Shown here piece by piece: positions 8,325 through 16,370 of a stretch of 64,000 nucleotides of DNA. Made by a program: the position numbers and the translations under genes. Position 1 is the stretch's first letter. Every line of letters begins with the position of its first letter. Location: contig CAKOXP010000002.1 in assembly GCA_934130175.1 (NCBI GenBank), positions 44,850 through 108,849 of the forward strand, read 5' to 3'. The notes below the pieces were generated by a model, which worked only from the letters and a program-made list of their open reading frames with translations, made no database searches and was not told the origin of the DNA. This DNA is from an uncultured Bacilli bacterium (lineage in GTDB: Bacteria; Bacillota_I; Bacilli_A; RF39; UBA660).

Positions 8325-8579
8325 GTGAATATAGAAAAAGAAATTAAGGAAATTAAAAAAAGAAATAAGAAAGTTGAATTAAATAAGGCATGGGAAACAA
8401 GTTTAACAAGAAGAATTTGTATTATGTTACTGACATATATTGTAGTTGTTTTATATTCCTTTTCAACTGATAAAATAAATGATATATTTTTAAGTTCTCT
8501 TGTTCCTGTAATAGGATTTGCTTTATCTAATTTGTCATTAAATGCAGTTAGAAAAATATGGGAGAGAAAAATTAAATAA
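8325..8579 (+). CDS. Small two-helix membrane protein
   Basis: An 84-residue protein with a lysine-rich cytosolic head (residues 1-28) and two membrane helices (about 29-47 and 56-72), ending in a basic tail. The start is GTG 8325, after GGTGAT. Another GTG nine bases upstream has no site of its own. The family is unknown to me; similar short RR-headed two-helix proteins occur in many prokaryotes. It probably shares a transcript with the cupin-like gene. Confidence 0.5.
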   Translation: MNIEKEIKEIKKRNKKVELNKAWETSLTRRICIMLLTYIVVVLYSFSTDKINDIFLSSLVPVIGFALSNLSLNAVRKIWERKIK

Positions 8580-8590
8580 CTTATTTGGAT

Positions 8591-8698
8591 ATGCAAAGAA
8601 ATCCACATATTTTTCAACCTACTGAGGAAGGAAAAACTTTACACAAGCTTTTAGAGTTTTCGAAGAAAGCAAAAAAATGGGCAAAATATATGCGATAA
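8591..8698 (+). CDS. Very short ORF, perhaps a gene remnant
   Basis: The frame codes for 35 residues (NPHIFQPTEEGKTLHKLLEF then a lysine-rich end). No ribosome site is visible ahead of ATG 8591. It may be the tail of a lost gene, or chance. The 8580-8737 stretch holds nothing else I recognise. Confidence 0.2.
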   Translation: MQRNPHIFQPTEEGKTLHKLLEFSKKAKKWAKYMR

Positions 8699-8736
8699 TA
8701 ATGAAAATAAAAGTGGAAAATCCAGATAAACAATAA

Positions 8737-8768
8737 TGTTAGTCTAGTTGTTTACCTAGGCTTTTTTT
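8737..8768 (+). terminator. Intrinsic terminator
   Basis: AGTCTAG pairs with CTAGGCT (seven pairs, one G-U) around an eight-base loop, followed by a seven-T run. It lies directly upstream of the uracil-DNA glycosylase promoter. Confidence 0.75.
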
Positions 8769-8791
8769 ATTGCATATGTTATAATATTTCT

Positions 8792-9325
8792 ATGATGAAA
8801 GATATTAGTAAAATTAAAGATTGTAGAAGATGTTCTTTGTATAAAAACCAATTACCTTTACTTGATAATATTAAAGATATAGATGTTATGTGGGTAGGTT
8901 TAAGTGCTAAAGAAGTTAATGATATAGATAAAAATATACCACTAGAAAATAATACTAATAGTGGGAGGATTATAGAAAAAATTGAAAATAATTTTGATGA
9001 TATTAGTTTTTATAAAACTAACTTAGTTAAGTGTTTACCCTTAGACAATAATAAAAAATTAAGATATCCAACTAAGAAAGAAATTGATATGTGTATAAAT
9101 AATTTACTTTATGAAATATCTTATTTTAAACCTAAAGTTATATTTTTATTAGGTAATAAGGTTTCTTCTTATGTAGAAAAATATTTAAAAAATAATAATA
9201 TATTAATTAATTCTAAAATTATAACTATTTATCATCCATCATATATTTGGATATATAAGAAAAAAGAACTTGATAAATATATAGAAGATATTACGCTTAA
9301 GATAAAAGAAAATACTAATATTTAG
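8792..9325 (+). CDS. Uracil-DNA glycosylase superfamily protein (family 4/5-like)
   Basis: The layout fits the iron-sulfur UDG group that removes uracil from DNA. C11 and C14 (CRRC) plus C81 (NLVKCLP) and C101 (DMC) are spaced to hold a 4Fe-4S cluster. H148 in IYHPSYI is the conserved HPS motif. The usual first motif GEAPG is replaced by VGLSAK, so activity needs proof. The length of 177 residues is slightly short for the family (about 190-230). TATAAT lies at 8780-8785 with no Shine-Dalgarno before ATG 8792, so the mRNA is probably leaderless. Confidence 0.72.
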   Translation: MMKDISKIKDCRRCSLYKNQLPLLDNIKDIDVMWVGLSAKEVNDIDKNIPLENNTNSGRIIEKIENNFDDISFYKTNLVKCLPLDNNKKLRYPTKKEIDMCINNLLYEISYFKPKVIFLLGNKVSSYVEKYLKNNNILINSKIITIYHPSYIWIYKKKELDKYIEDITLKIKENTNI

Positions 9326-9401
9326 AACTGTTTAACAATTTAGACTTTAAAAAATCTTACGATAATGTTATTATATTATTGTAAGAATAGAAGGTGGATA
9401 G

Positions 9402-9959
9402 ATGGATTTTATTATTACGTTTTTTAGGGACATACTTGATGGTCCTTTATATATAATAGTAGCAATTATATCAGGAATATTAATTTGTTCATGTATTGGA
9501 TATATGGCTGAGGTTAGTTTAAATAAGAAAAAAGCAAAGAAAGAGTATGAAGAATCGCATGCTGATCTTTCGTCTGCTTCTATTAATCAAGTAGAAAGTC
9601 AAGGTCAAGCATCAATGCCTATATCTGATAGTTCTAGTCCTGTTAATCAGCCTCAACCAACAAATCAAACAGTTTCTAATCAAGCAGTAGGTGTTAAGGC
9701 CACTACTATTCCAACTCAAAATTTAGAACTAAATTCAAACATTAATCAACAACCTATGAATGTTAACTCTACAATTCCAGAAATGGGAGCAAGTCAAAAT
9801 ATGAATCAACCTGCAACTATGGGAGGTATTTCAAATACAATGCCAACTTCCGCTATAAATAATATTCCAGTACCAGCAAATAACATCCCAAATGCTATTA
9901 ATCCTGGAATGATACCACCAACAGTTACACAAACACAACAAATAAATAACAATCAATAG
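9402..9959 (+). CDS. Membrane-anchored Asn/Gln/Pro-rich protein
   Basis: One N-terminal membrane helix (about residues 8-36) is followed by a short lysine-rich stretch. The remaining 130 residues are low-complexity, rich in N, Q, P, S and T (for example NQPQPTNQTVSNQ). The tail is probably disordered. It lies directly upstream of cdaA, separated by 65 bp. The start has GAAGGTGG six bases before. No known family is recognised. The proximity suggests, but does not show, a link with c-di-AMP or envelope control. Confidence 0.5.
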   Translation: MDFIITFFRDILDGPLYIIVAIISGILICSCIGYMAEVSLNKKKAKKEYEESHADLSSASINQVESQGQASMPISDSSSPVNQPQPTNQTVSNQAVGVKATTIPTQNLELNSNINQQPMNVNSTIPEMGASQNMNQPATMGGISNTMPTSAINNIPVPANNIPNAINPGMIPPTVTQTQQINNNQ

Positions 9960-10024
9960 ATAACTTTACTAATTAGATAAAATTTTGTATACTAAATAAA
10001 TATGAATATAAAGGAGACGATGTA

Positions 10025-10858
10025 ATGACAATAACAGTTACAGATATAATTAATATAGCAAGAAAGCTAATTGATGTATCACTTGTTTGGTTAATATTTT
10101 ATTTCATTTTAAAGAATATTAAGAATAATGTAAAACTAAGTATGTTATTTAAAGGAGTAGTAATAATCATTATCTTGATGTTTGTTAGTCAAGGATTAGG
10201 ATTAACTACCGTTAGGGTTTTACTTGAATATATTATTCAGTGGGGACCTGTTGCTTTAATGATTATCTTTCAACCTGAAATTAGAAATATTTTGGAACAA
10301 CTTGGAAGAAGTCAATTGTTGGGAAGACATAAAGTACTAACAGTTGATGAAAGAGAGCACTTAGTTTATGAAATAGTTCAAGCTATGGATTATTTAAGAA
10401 AAGAAAGAATTGGAGCTTTGATTGTTCTTGAACGTGATATTAGTTTAGGAAACTATATAGATAAAGCTAAGAAAATATATGCAGATTTAACAAGTGACCT
10501 TTTAATAGCAATATTCTATGAAGGTAATCCATTACATGATGGTGGAGTTATTATTCAAGGAGATAGAATAAGCTGTGCAGGAGCAGTATTCCCTACAAGC
10601 AATAGTACTAAGATTAATAGGAGACTTGGTACTAGACATAGAGCAGCTTTAGGTATCAGTGAAGAAACAGATTGTATTTCACTAATTGTTTCAGAAGAAA
10701 CTGGTAGAATGTCTGTTGCTGTTAAAGGTGAATTATATTACAATTTATCTTTAGATGATATTCGTATTATGTTAATTGATGAGTTAAGACCAAAGCAAGA
10801 TATGAATTTAGATGAAGATGAAATAGATGAGGAAGAGATATATGAAGAAAATAATTAA
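10025..10858 (+). CDS. cdaA: Diadenylate cyclase CdaA
   Basis: Membrane enzyme that condenses two ATP to cyclic di-AMP, a signal for osmotic and wall homeostasis. Three membrane helices lie at about 15-30, 42-58 and 66-83. The DAC domain (about 100-260) shows the catalytic motifs at residues 172-174 (DGG, usually DGA) and 204-206 (RHR). The length of 277 residues is normal. An acidic tail follows the domain. The cdaR start lies inside its last 17 bases, so the regulator is translationally coupled. The usual third gene glmM is not next. Confidence 0.93.
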   Translation: MTITVTDIINIARKLIDVSLVWLIFYFILKNIKNNVKLSMLFKGVVIIIILMFVSQGLGLTTVRVLLEYIIQWGPVALMIIFQPEIRNILEQLGRSQLLGRHKVLTVDEREHLVYEIVQAMDYLRKERIGALIVLERDISLGNYIDKAKKIYADLTSDLLIAIFYEGNPLHDGGVIIQGDRISCAGAVFPTSNSTKINRRLGTRHRAALGISEETDCISLIVSEETGRMSVAVKGELYYNLSLDDIRIMLIDELRPKQDMNLDEDEIDEEEIYEENN

Positions 10859-12197
10859 TTTTATTGCAAGATTTTTGCATCATATTGGATCATTCTTTGA
10901 CAAATGGCTAATTACTCCTATTACAAAGTTTATTTTAAAGATAACAGATTTATTTAAAAACAATAGTAAAAGCTTTGATAGATTTATGAGTAAAAAATCA
11001 ACTTTGATAGTTATTAGTTTACTTCTTGCTTTTGCAGTATTTGTTTTAATAGATCAAGAGTCAAGTGTTATGGCTGATCAATATGCTGAAATTTTATATA
11101 ATCAACCAGTAACTGCAGTTTATAATGAAGAATTATATGTTGTAGAAGGATTACCAAAATCAGTTGATATTACATTAGTTGGTGAAAAAAGACATATTTT
11201 CCTAGCTAAACAATCTCCTTCTAAAGGGGTTTCAGTAGATTTAACTGGTCTTGGTGAAGGAAATCATAAAGTAACACTTAAGTATTCTCAAAAATTAAAG
11301 TCTCTAGATTATAAACTAGATCCTTCAACTGTGACAGTTACAATTTATCCAAAAGTATCTGCTACTAAGAGTCTTACTTATGATGTTTTACATAAAGATG
11401 ACTTAGATACAAAATTATCTATTAAAAATGTTGAACTTGACCGTGATAATGTAATTATTAAGGGTGCTGAATATAAACTTAAAAAAGTTGCTACTGTTAA
11501 GGCATTAGTAGATGTTGATGAAATTACTAATCCAAAAGCAGGAGATGTTACTTTAAAAGATGTTGATTTAGTAGCATACGATACTGATGGTAAAGTAGTA
11601 GATGTTGAAATAGTTCCTAAAAAGGTTACTGCTAAAGTAACAATAACATCTCCAAGTAAAGAAGTTCCTATTAAGATAGTTCCAAAGGGAGATTTAGCAA
11701 CAGGTAAATCAATTCAATCAACTGACTTAAGTGTTGAAAAAGTAGTTGTTTATGGTAGTGAAGAAGCTATTAATGATATTGAATATTTACCAGTAGAAAT
11801 AGACGTTGATGGACTTGCAAGTAATAAAACATACAAGGTAACATTAAAGAAACCTAGTGGTATTACAGCTATAAGTTCTAAGACATTAACTGTTACTGTA
11901 AATGTTGATTCTTCAACAAGCAAGGAAATTCCAAATATTTCTATTGCAACTGAAAACTTAGATAGCAAATATAAAGTACAAGCTTTATCAGAAGCTGATA
12001 GTAAAGTAGTTGTTATAGTTAAAGGTAGTCAAGATGTTGTTAATAAAGTTGATGCAAATTCTATCACTGCTTACATTGATCTTAAGGGCTATGGTGTTGG
12101 TGAGCATGAAGTAGAAGTTAAGGTTAAGGGTGAAGATTTGAAACTTTCATATACATCTAAGACAAAGAAAGTTAAAGTTAGAATTAGTGAAAAGTAA
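10842..12197 (+). CDS. cdaR: CdaA regulatory protein CdaR (YbbR repeats)
   Basis: One membrane helix at about residues 47-66 anchors the protein, with the rest outside. The outer part consists of about four YbbR beta repeats (for example VTAVYNEELYVVEGLPKSVDI near 85-110). In Bacillus and Listeria, CdaR binds CdaA and tunes c-di-AMP synthesis. ATG 10842 follows GAGGAAGAG inside cdaA. A frame-extended start 15 bases earlier is less likely. The N-terminal 45 residues are longer and more basic than usual. Confidence 0.9.
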   Translation: MKKIINFIARFLHHIGSFFDKWLITPITKFILKITDLFKNNSKSFDRFMSKKSTLIVISLLLAFAVFVLIDQESSVMADQYAEILYNQPVTAVYNEELYVVEGLPKSVDITLVGEKRHIFLAKQSPSKGVSVDLTGLGEGNHKVTLKYSQKLKSLDYKLDPSTVTVTIYPKVSATKSLTYDVLHKDDLDTKLSIKNVELDRDNVIIKGAEYKLKKVATVKALVDVDEITNPKAGDVTLKDVDLVAYDTDGKVVDVEIVPKKVTAKVTITSPSKEVPIKIVPKGDLATGKSIQSTDLSVEKVVVYGSEEAINDIEYLPVEIDVDGLASNKTYKVTLKKPSGITAISSKTLTVTVNVDSSTSKEIPNISIATENLDSKYKVQALSEADSKVVVIVKGSQDVVNKVDANSITAYIDLKGYGVGEHEVEVKVKGEDLKLSYTSKTKKVKVRISEK

Positions 12198-12223
12198 ATC
12201 TAAGCGGTTTACTTTTTCTTTTT

Positions 12224-12246
12224 CGACAAAACTTGTCTTTTTTTGC
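12224..12246 (+). terminator. Terminator after cdaR
   Basis: GACAA/TTGTC hairpin with a three-base loop followed by seven T. It separates cdaA-cdaR from spo0A, whose TATAAT lies at 12272-12277. Confidence 0.7.
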
Positions 12247-12309
12247 GCTTTAAAAAATTTTTATATTGGTATATAATATAGTTGCGTGCAGTATAGGGAA
12301 GGAGAAATA

Positions 12310-13086
12310 ATGGAAAAAACAAGATTATTAGTGATTGATGATAATAAAGAATTAATCAGTATGATAAAGGAGTATTTTAGTAAACACGCAAGCATTGAGG
12401 TTGCAATGGAGGCACATGACGGAGTTGAAGGGTTAAATATAATAGAGAAACAATCTGATAAATTTGATGTTATGGTACTTGATTTGATAATGCCAAACAA
12501 AGATGGAATATCAGTTCTTGAATATATGAAAAAGAAAAATATTGAAAGAAAGACAATTGTTTTAACTTCATATAATACACCAGATATAATAAGAAGAGTA
12601 TCTGAATTAGGGGTAAATTATTATATTTTAAAACCATTTGAATTATCAGATTTAGAGAAAAGAGTTCTAGAAATAACTGATAATAACAATTACAAATCTA
12701 AGAGTATTGATTTATATCGAAATAATTTAGAAAAATCAACGACTAAAATTTTACATGAGTTAGGAATGCCATCTCATATAAAAGGTTATCAATATATAAG
12801 AGATGGAATAATGATGCTTTATGAAAGACCAGATGTAATTGGAGGAATTACCAAGGAGTTATATCCAGAAGTAGCCGAAAAGTATTCAACAACAGTATCT
12901 AGGGTTGAAAGAGCAATACGTCATGCCATAGAAGTTAGTTGGAATAGAGGCAATTGGCAATTAATGGAAGAAATATTTGGGCATAGCGTTGATATTGATA
13001 AAGCAAAACCAACTAATTCAGAATTTATTGTAACAATTGCAGATAAATTACGATTAGAATTTAATGAAGCCTCAGCAGTAAAGTAA
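12310..13086 (+). CDS. spo0A: Stage 0 sporulation protein A (Spo0A)
   Basis: Master response regulator of sporulation. The receiver domain (1-120) has D10, D11, phospho-acceptor D58 (LDLIMP), T86 and K108. The C-terminal Spo0A DNA-binding domain (about 150-258) keeps LHELGMPSHIKGYQYIRDGI and the recognition helix SRVERAIRHAIEVSW almost unchanged. It is 258 residues long, against 267 in B. subtilis. ATG 12310 is preceded by AAGGAG; an upstream in-frame extension is less likely. Its presence is strong evidence for an endospore-forming lineage. No spoIVB gene lies upstream, unlike in most Bacillota. Confidence 0.96.
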   Translation: MEKTRLLVIDDNKELISMIKEYFSKHASIEVAMEAHDGVEGLNIIEKQSDKFDVMVLDLIMPNKDGISVLEYMKKKNIERKTIVLTSYNTPDIIRRVSELGVNYYILKPFELSDLEKRVLEITDNNNYKSKSIDLYRNNLEKSTTKILHELGMPSHIKGYQYIRDGIMMLYERPDVIGGITKELYPEVAEKYSTTVSRVERAIRHAIEVSWNRGNWQLMEEIFGHSVDIDKAKPTNSEFIVTIADKLRLEFNEASAVK

Positions 13087-13133
13087 GACGAGCAGTATTA
13101 GTCTTTTTATTTTGCAAATTTTTAAGACTTTTA

Positions 13134-13162
13134 TTGACTAAAATATAAAAAAATAATATACT
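13134..13162 (+). promoter_or_regulatory. Sigma-A-type promoter of the DUF4143 ATPase gene
   Basis: TTGACT (13134-13139), 17-bp spacer, TATACT (13157-13162). The spo0A terminator (AAGAC/GTCTT with T-run, about 13086-13111) lies just upstream. Confidence 0.75.
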
Positions 13163-13195
13163 TATTTTAGAAAATATGTAGGGAGATGACACTTT

Positions 13196-14473
13196 ATGGA
13201 ACGAAAAATATCTTTATTTTTTACAAAATGGAAAAAAGATCTAATTAGAAAACCATTAGTTGTATATGGACCTAGACAAATAGGAAAAACTTTTACAGTT
13301 TTAGAATTTGGAAAAAATGAGTATAAGAATGTTGTTTACTTTAACGCTGATAATAATAAAAGACTACTTGATATTTTTAAACAAGAAAAGTCACCAGATA
13401 AAATAATAGTCAATTTATCCATTTTATCTGGTGAAACAATTCTACCTAATGATACCCTAATAGTATTTGATAATCTTAATAGTATTGATATAGTTAAAGG
13501 AATAAAGTTATTTGGTGGAGGTAATAATCCTTATCATATAATTGCTATAACTTCTAGAAGAGAAAACTTAAATGAATTTAAAGGTGTTGAGTTACAATTC
13601 AAATCTATGTATGAAATGGATTTTGAAGAATTTTTGTGGGCACGTGGTGAAAAACAGTTAGCAGATATTATCAGAGAATCTTTTATAAAAAGAAGAACTT
13701 GTACCTTCCATCAGGTAGCACTAGATTTATTTTATGATTACTTGAGAATTGGTGGACTTCCAGAAATTGTTAAAGCTTATTTAGATGGATATAGTGATAG
13801 TCAAATAAAAGCTTTAAAACAAAAAACTTTAGATGCTTATATAAAAGAAATTGCTTTAAGCAGTAATTTAATTGATATTCCAAGAGGAATAGAGGTATTA
13901 TCATCAGTTTCTTTTCAATTACGTAAAGAAAATAAAAAATTTCAATATGGTTTAATTGGTTATGGACGTCGTGCTAAAGAGTATGAATCATCAATTAATT
14001 ATTTGGTTAATAATCAGATAGTTGCAAGAAGTTATAAGATTAGAAATATTAAATCTCCACTTAGTAGTTGCAGAGAAGAAGAAAGTTTTAAATTATATAT
14101 GTTAGATGATGGACTTCTTTATTCAATGTTAAATGTTACTAAAAAAGAATTTGAAACTGACGAAAATATCAGGGAGACCTTATATGAAAATCATATTGCA
14201 AAGACCTTAGTAGAATCAGGATATTCTCTATATTATTATCAATCTCAGGGAAAAGCAGAGGTTAACTTTGTAATTCAAAACCGTATGGGTGAGATTATTC
14301 CTTTAGAAATTACTACTAAGTTAATGTCAAAGGCTAAGTCATTATCTGTTCTAATGAAAAAATTCACAGTCAAAGAAGGATATCGTATAACGGAAAATAA
14401 TTTTTCCACAAAGAAAGATATTAGATATTTACCTATATATGCAATCTTCTGTTTAAATGATAGTAAAATATAA
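13196..14473 (+). CDS. AAA ATPase with DUF4143 domain
   Basis: The N-terminal P-loop GPRQIGKT (about residues 25-32) and Walker B LIVFDN belong to the AAA_14-type ATPase fold. The C-terminal half holds the DUF4143 region with DYLRIGGLPEIVKAYLDG and a late PD-(D/E)xK-like stretch (AEVNFVIQN..IIPLEIT). Such proteins are widespread, usually single genes in gut bacteria, and of unknown role. 425 residues is typical. RBS GGGAGATG precedes ATG 13196. Confidence 0.8.
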   Translation: MERKISLFFTKWKKDLIRKPLVVYGPRQIGKTFTVLEFGKNEYKNVVYFNADNNKRLLDIFKQEKSPDKIIVNLSILSGETILPNDTLIVFDNLNSIDIVKGIKLFGGGNNPYHIIAITSRRENLNEFKGVELQFKSMYEMDFEEFLWARGEKQLADIIRESFIKRRTCTFHQVALDLFYDYLRIGGLPEIVKAYLDGYSDSQIKALKQKTLDAYIKEIALSSNLIDIPRGIEVLSSVSFQLRKENKKFQYGLIGYGRRAKEYESSINYLVNNQIVARSYKIRNIKSPLSSCREEESFKLYMLDDGLLYSMLNVTKKEFETDENIRETLYENHIAKTLVESGYSLYYYQSQGKAEVNFVIQNRMGEIIPLEITTKLMSKAKSLSVLMKKFTVKEGYRITENNFSTKKDIRYLPIYAIFCLNDSKI

Positions 14474-14479
14474 TTACAT

Positions 14480-14517
14480 TAAAAACTAATAAATATAATA
14501 TCTTTAATTAGTTTTTA
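14480..14517 (+). terminator. Intrinsic terminator
   Basis: An 11-bp inverted repeat (TAAAAACTAAT, 14480-14490, with 14507-14517) ends the ATPase gene; a T-rich stretch follows shortly after. Confidence 0.75.
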
Positions 14518-14540
14518 GTGTATTTTTTTTGTTTGTTCGA

Positions 14541-14570
14541 TTGTAATTATAGAAACTTTGTTCTATAATT
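14541..14570 (+). promoter_or_regulatory. Promoter with LexA-like SOS box for the Y-family polymerase
   Basis: TTGTAA (14541-14546), 17 bp, TATAAT (14564-14569). Inside the spacer lies GAAACTTTGTTC (14552-14563), one mismatch from the Gram-positive LexA core GAAC-N4-GTTC. It is part of a larger perfect 10-bp inverted repeat, 14545-14554 with 14561-14570. Placement within a DNA-repair polymerase promoter fits SOS repression. Confidence 0.6.
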
Positions 14571-14585
14571 AATTTGGGTGGTAGC

Positions 14586-15791
14586 ATGGAGAAAAAAAGG
14601 ATAATATTTCACGTTGATGTTAATAACGCTTTTTTGTCTTGGACTGCAGTCTTACTTTTAAAAGAGGGATATAATGTTGATATTAGAAAAATACCAGCAG
14701 TTATCGGTGGAGATGAGAAAAAAAGAAGTGGTATTGTTTTAGCTAAAAGTCCTATTGCTAAAAAGTTTGGAATAGTAACAGCAGAAACTTTGTATTCAGC
14801 TAGAAGTAAATGTCCAAATTTAAAAATATTTCCACCAAACTATAATTGGTATTATCAAAAATCAAAGGAGTTTCACGATTTTCTAAAGACATTTACACCT
14901 AATGTTTTAAAATATTCAGTGGATGAAGCTTTTATGGATTTTACAGGAACAAGCTATATATATAAGGATTATATAAAACTAGCTTATTATATAAAGGATG
15001 AAGTAAAGAAAAGATTTGGTTTTACAGTTAATGTTGGTGTTGCTAATAACATGTTATGTGCTAAGATGGCTAGTGACTTTGAAAAACCAGATAAGGTTCA
15101 TACCCTTTTTGAGGATGAGGTTAAAACAAAAATGTGGCCTCTTCCTATAGAAAATCTATTCATGGTAGGAAGACAAACATCAAAGAAATTAAGAAATTTA
15201 AATATTAATACGATTGGTGCTCTAGCGGCTAAGGATATTGATTTTTTAAGATATCATTTTAAGAATCAAGCAGAATTTCTAAAAAATTCAGCCAATGGTA
15301 TTGATGAAAGTAAGGTTGAACATCAAACATCAAAAAATCAAAGCATAAGTGTTACTGAAACTTTACCAAAAGATGAAGACGATATTTTAAAACTCAAGAA
15401 AGTTCTTTTAAGACAGGTTTCTAATATAAGCAGAGAACTTAGAGAAAAGAAGAAGTATTGTAATGTAGTAGCAATAATCTTTAAAAACAATCAGTTTGAA
15501 ACTTATTCTAGACAAACTAAGTTATCAAATCCAACAGATAAAACAGAAATTATCTATCAAACAATAATTGAGTTATTAGAAAAATATTGGAAGAAAGATC
15601 CGATTAGACTTATAGGGGTTCGTTTAGCAGATTTATGTAATGATAGAAAAACTCAGGTATCCTTATTTGATTTAGAAGAAGAACAAGATGATTCTTCAAT
15701 TCAAAAGACAATAGATGATATAAATTCTAAATTTGGAAATAATTTTATAATTCCTGCATCACTAGTTGAAAAACAAACTAAAGAAAAGTGA
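14586..15791 (+). CDS. dinB: Y-family DNA polymerase (Pol IV / DinB-UmuC-like)
   Basis: Error-prone translesion polymerase. Motif I FHVDVNNAFLSW near the N-terminus and the catalytic SVDEAFMDFT (D and E bind Mg) are present, as is the thumb helix-hairpin region (MVGRQTSKKLRNLNINTIGA). The C-terminal little-finger domain ends with QVSLFDLEEEQ, which resembles a beta-clamp-binding QxSLF motif. 401 residues is normal. ATG 14586 is preferred, with GGGTGG upstream; a TTG at 14574 would also be in frame but overlaps the promoter area. Probably SOS-regulated, given the LexA-like box upstream. Confidence 0.9.
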   Translation: MEKKRIIFHVDVNNAFLSWTAVLLLKEGYNVDIRKIPAVIGGDEKKRSGIVLAKSPIAKKFGIVTAETLYSARSKCPNLKIFPPNYNWYYQKSKEFHDFLKTFTPNVLKYSVDEAFMDFTGTSYIYKDYIKLAYYIKDEVKKRFGFTVNVGVANNMLCAKMASDFEKPDKVHTLFEDEVKTKMWPLPIENLFMVGRQTSKKLRNLNINTIGALAAKDIDFLRYHFKNQAEFLKNSANGIDESKVEHQTSKNQSISVTETLPKDEDDILKLKKVLLRQVSNISRELREKKKYCNVVAIIFKNNQFETYSRQTKLSNPTDKTEIIYQTIIELLEKYWKKDPIRLIGVRLADLCNDRKTQVSLFDLEEEQDDSSIQKTIDDINSKFGNNFIIPASLVEKQTKEK

Positions 15792-15798
15792 TAATAAT

Positions 15799-15866
15799 AA
15801 TTAGGCTATAAATATTCATTAAAAGAAATTTTTTTGAATAAGTTTTTATGATAGCCTAATTTTTTC
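15799..15866 (+). terminator. Long-loop terminator after the polymerase gene
   Basis: AATTAGGCTAT (15799-15809) pairs perfectly with ATAGCCTAATT (15851-15861), followed by T-run. Inner pairing of AATATTCA/TGAATA is also possible. Confidence 0.75.
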
Positions 15867-15887
15867 TTATAAAACGACAAAAAATGC

Positions 15888-15917
15888 TTGCAAAATAAGC
15901 CAGTAGTGTGCTATAAT
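15888..15917 (+). promoter_or_regulatory. Main promoter of the S10-spc-alpha operon
   Basis: TTGCAA (15888-15893), 18-bp spacer, TATAAT (15912-15917). No other strong promoter-terminator pair is seen until 30131, so about 14 kb may be one transcript. Confidence 0.8.
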
Positions 15918-15924
15918 TTTAACT

Positions 15925-16041
15925 GTGTGACTGCTTAGATATGCAAGGTTGTCGATACACTAGGTTAAGTTGCTAACTAAGTATTGGGTTATTTGCATGG
16001 AGCAAGTCTATACTAGATATAGGCGAAGGGAGGATATATAA
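15925..16041 (+). promoter_or_regulatory. Structured 5' leader of the S10 operon
   Basis: The untranslated leader folds into several helices: an outer ATGCAA (15941-15946) with TTGCAT (15993-15998); an inner stem ATAC/GTAT, TAG/CTA, TTA/TAA between about 15954 and 15984; and CTATA/TATAG (16008-16022) just before the GGGAGG ribosome site. Such leaders on ribosomal operons are typical autoregulation targets (L4 in E. coli; Firmicutes have their own types). The regulator here is not known. Confidence 0.55.
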
Positions 16042-16353
16042 ATGTCAAAAGCAACAGTTCGTATTCGTTTAAAAGCTTATGATCACAGAGTTTTAGATAA
16101 TGCGGCTACTAAAATTGTTGAAACAATTAAAAGATCAGGCGGAGAAATTTCTGGACCAGTTCCACTTCCAACTGAAATAGAAAAGTTTACAATTTTAAGA
16201 GCTGTTCATAAATATAAAGATTCTCGTGAACAATTCGAAATGCGTACACACAAGAGACTTATAGATATCAAAAATCCAAGTAAGGAAACTATTGATGCGT
16301 TAGCTCATTTAGATTTACCAAGCGGTGTTGATATTGATATTAAAACAAAATAA
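16042..16353 (+). CDS. rpsJ: 30S ribosomal protein S10 (NusE)
   Basis: 103 residues, first gene of the operon. It has the S10 signature RIRLKAYDHRVLDNAATKIV and the conserved SGPVPLPTEIEKFTILRAVH loop. It also serves in transcription antitermination with NusB. GGGAGG precedes ATG 16042, with spacing about nine. Confidence 0.98.
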   Translation: MSKATVRIRLKAYDHRVLDNAATKIVETIKRSGGEISGPVPLPTEIEKFTILRAVHKYKDSREQFEMRTHKRLIDIKNPSKETIDALAHLDLPSGVDIDIKTK

Positions 16354-16370
16354 TTTAGGAGGATTAGAAA

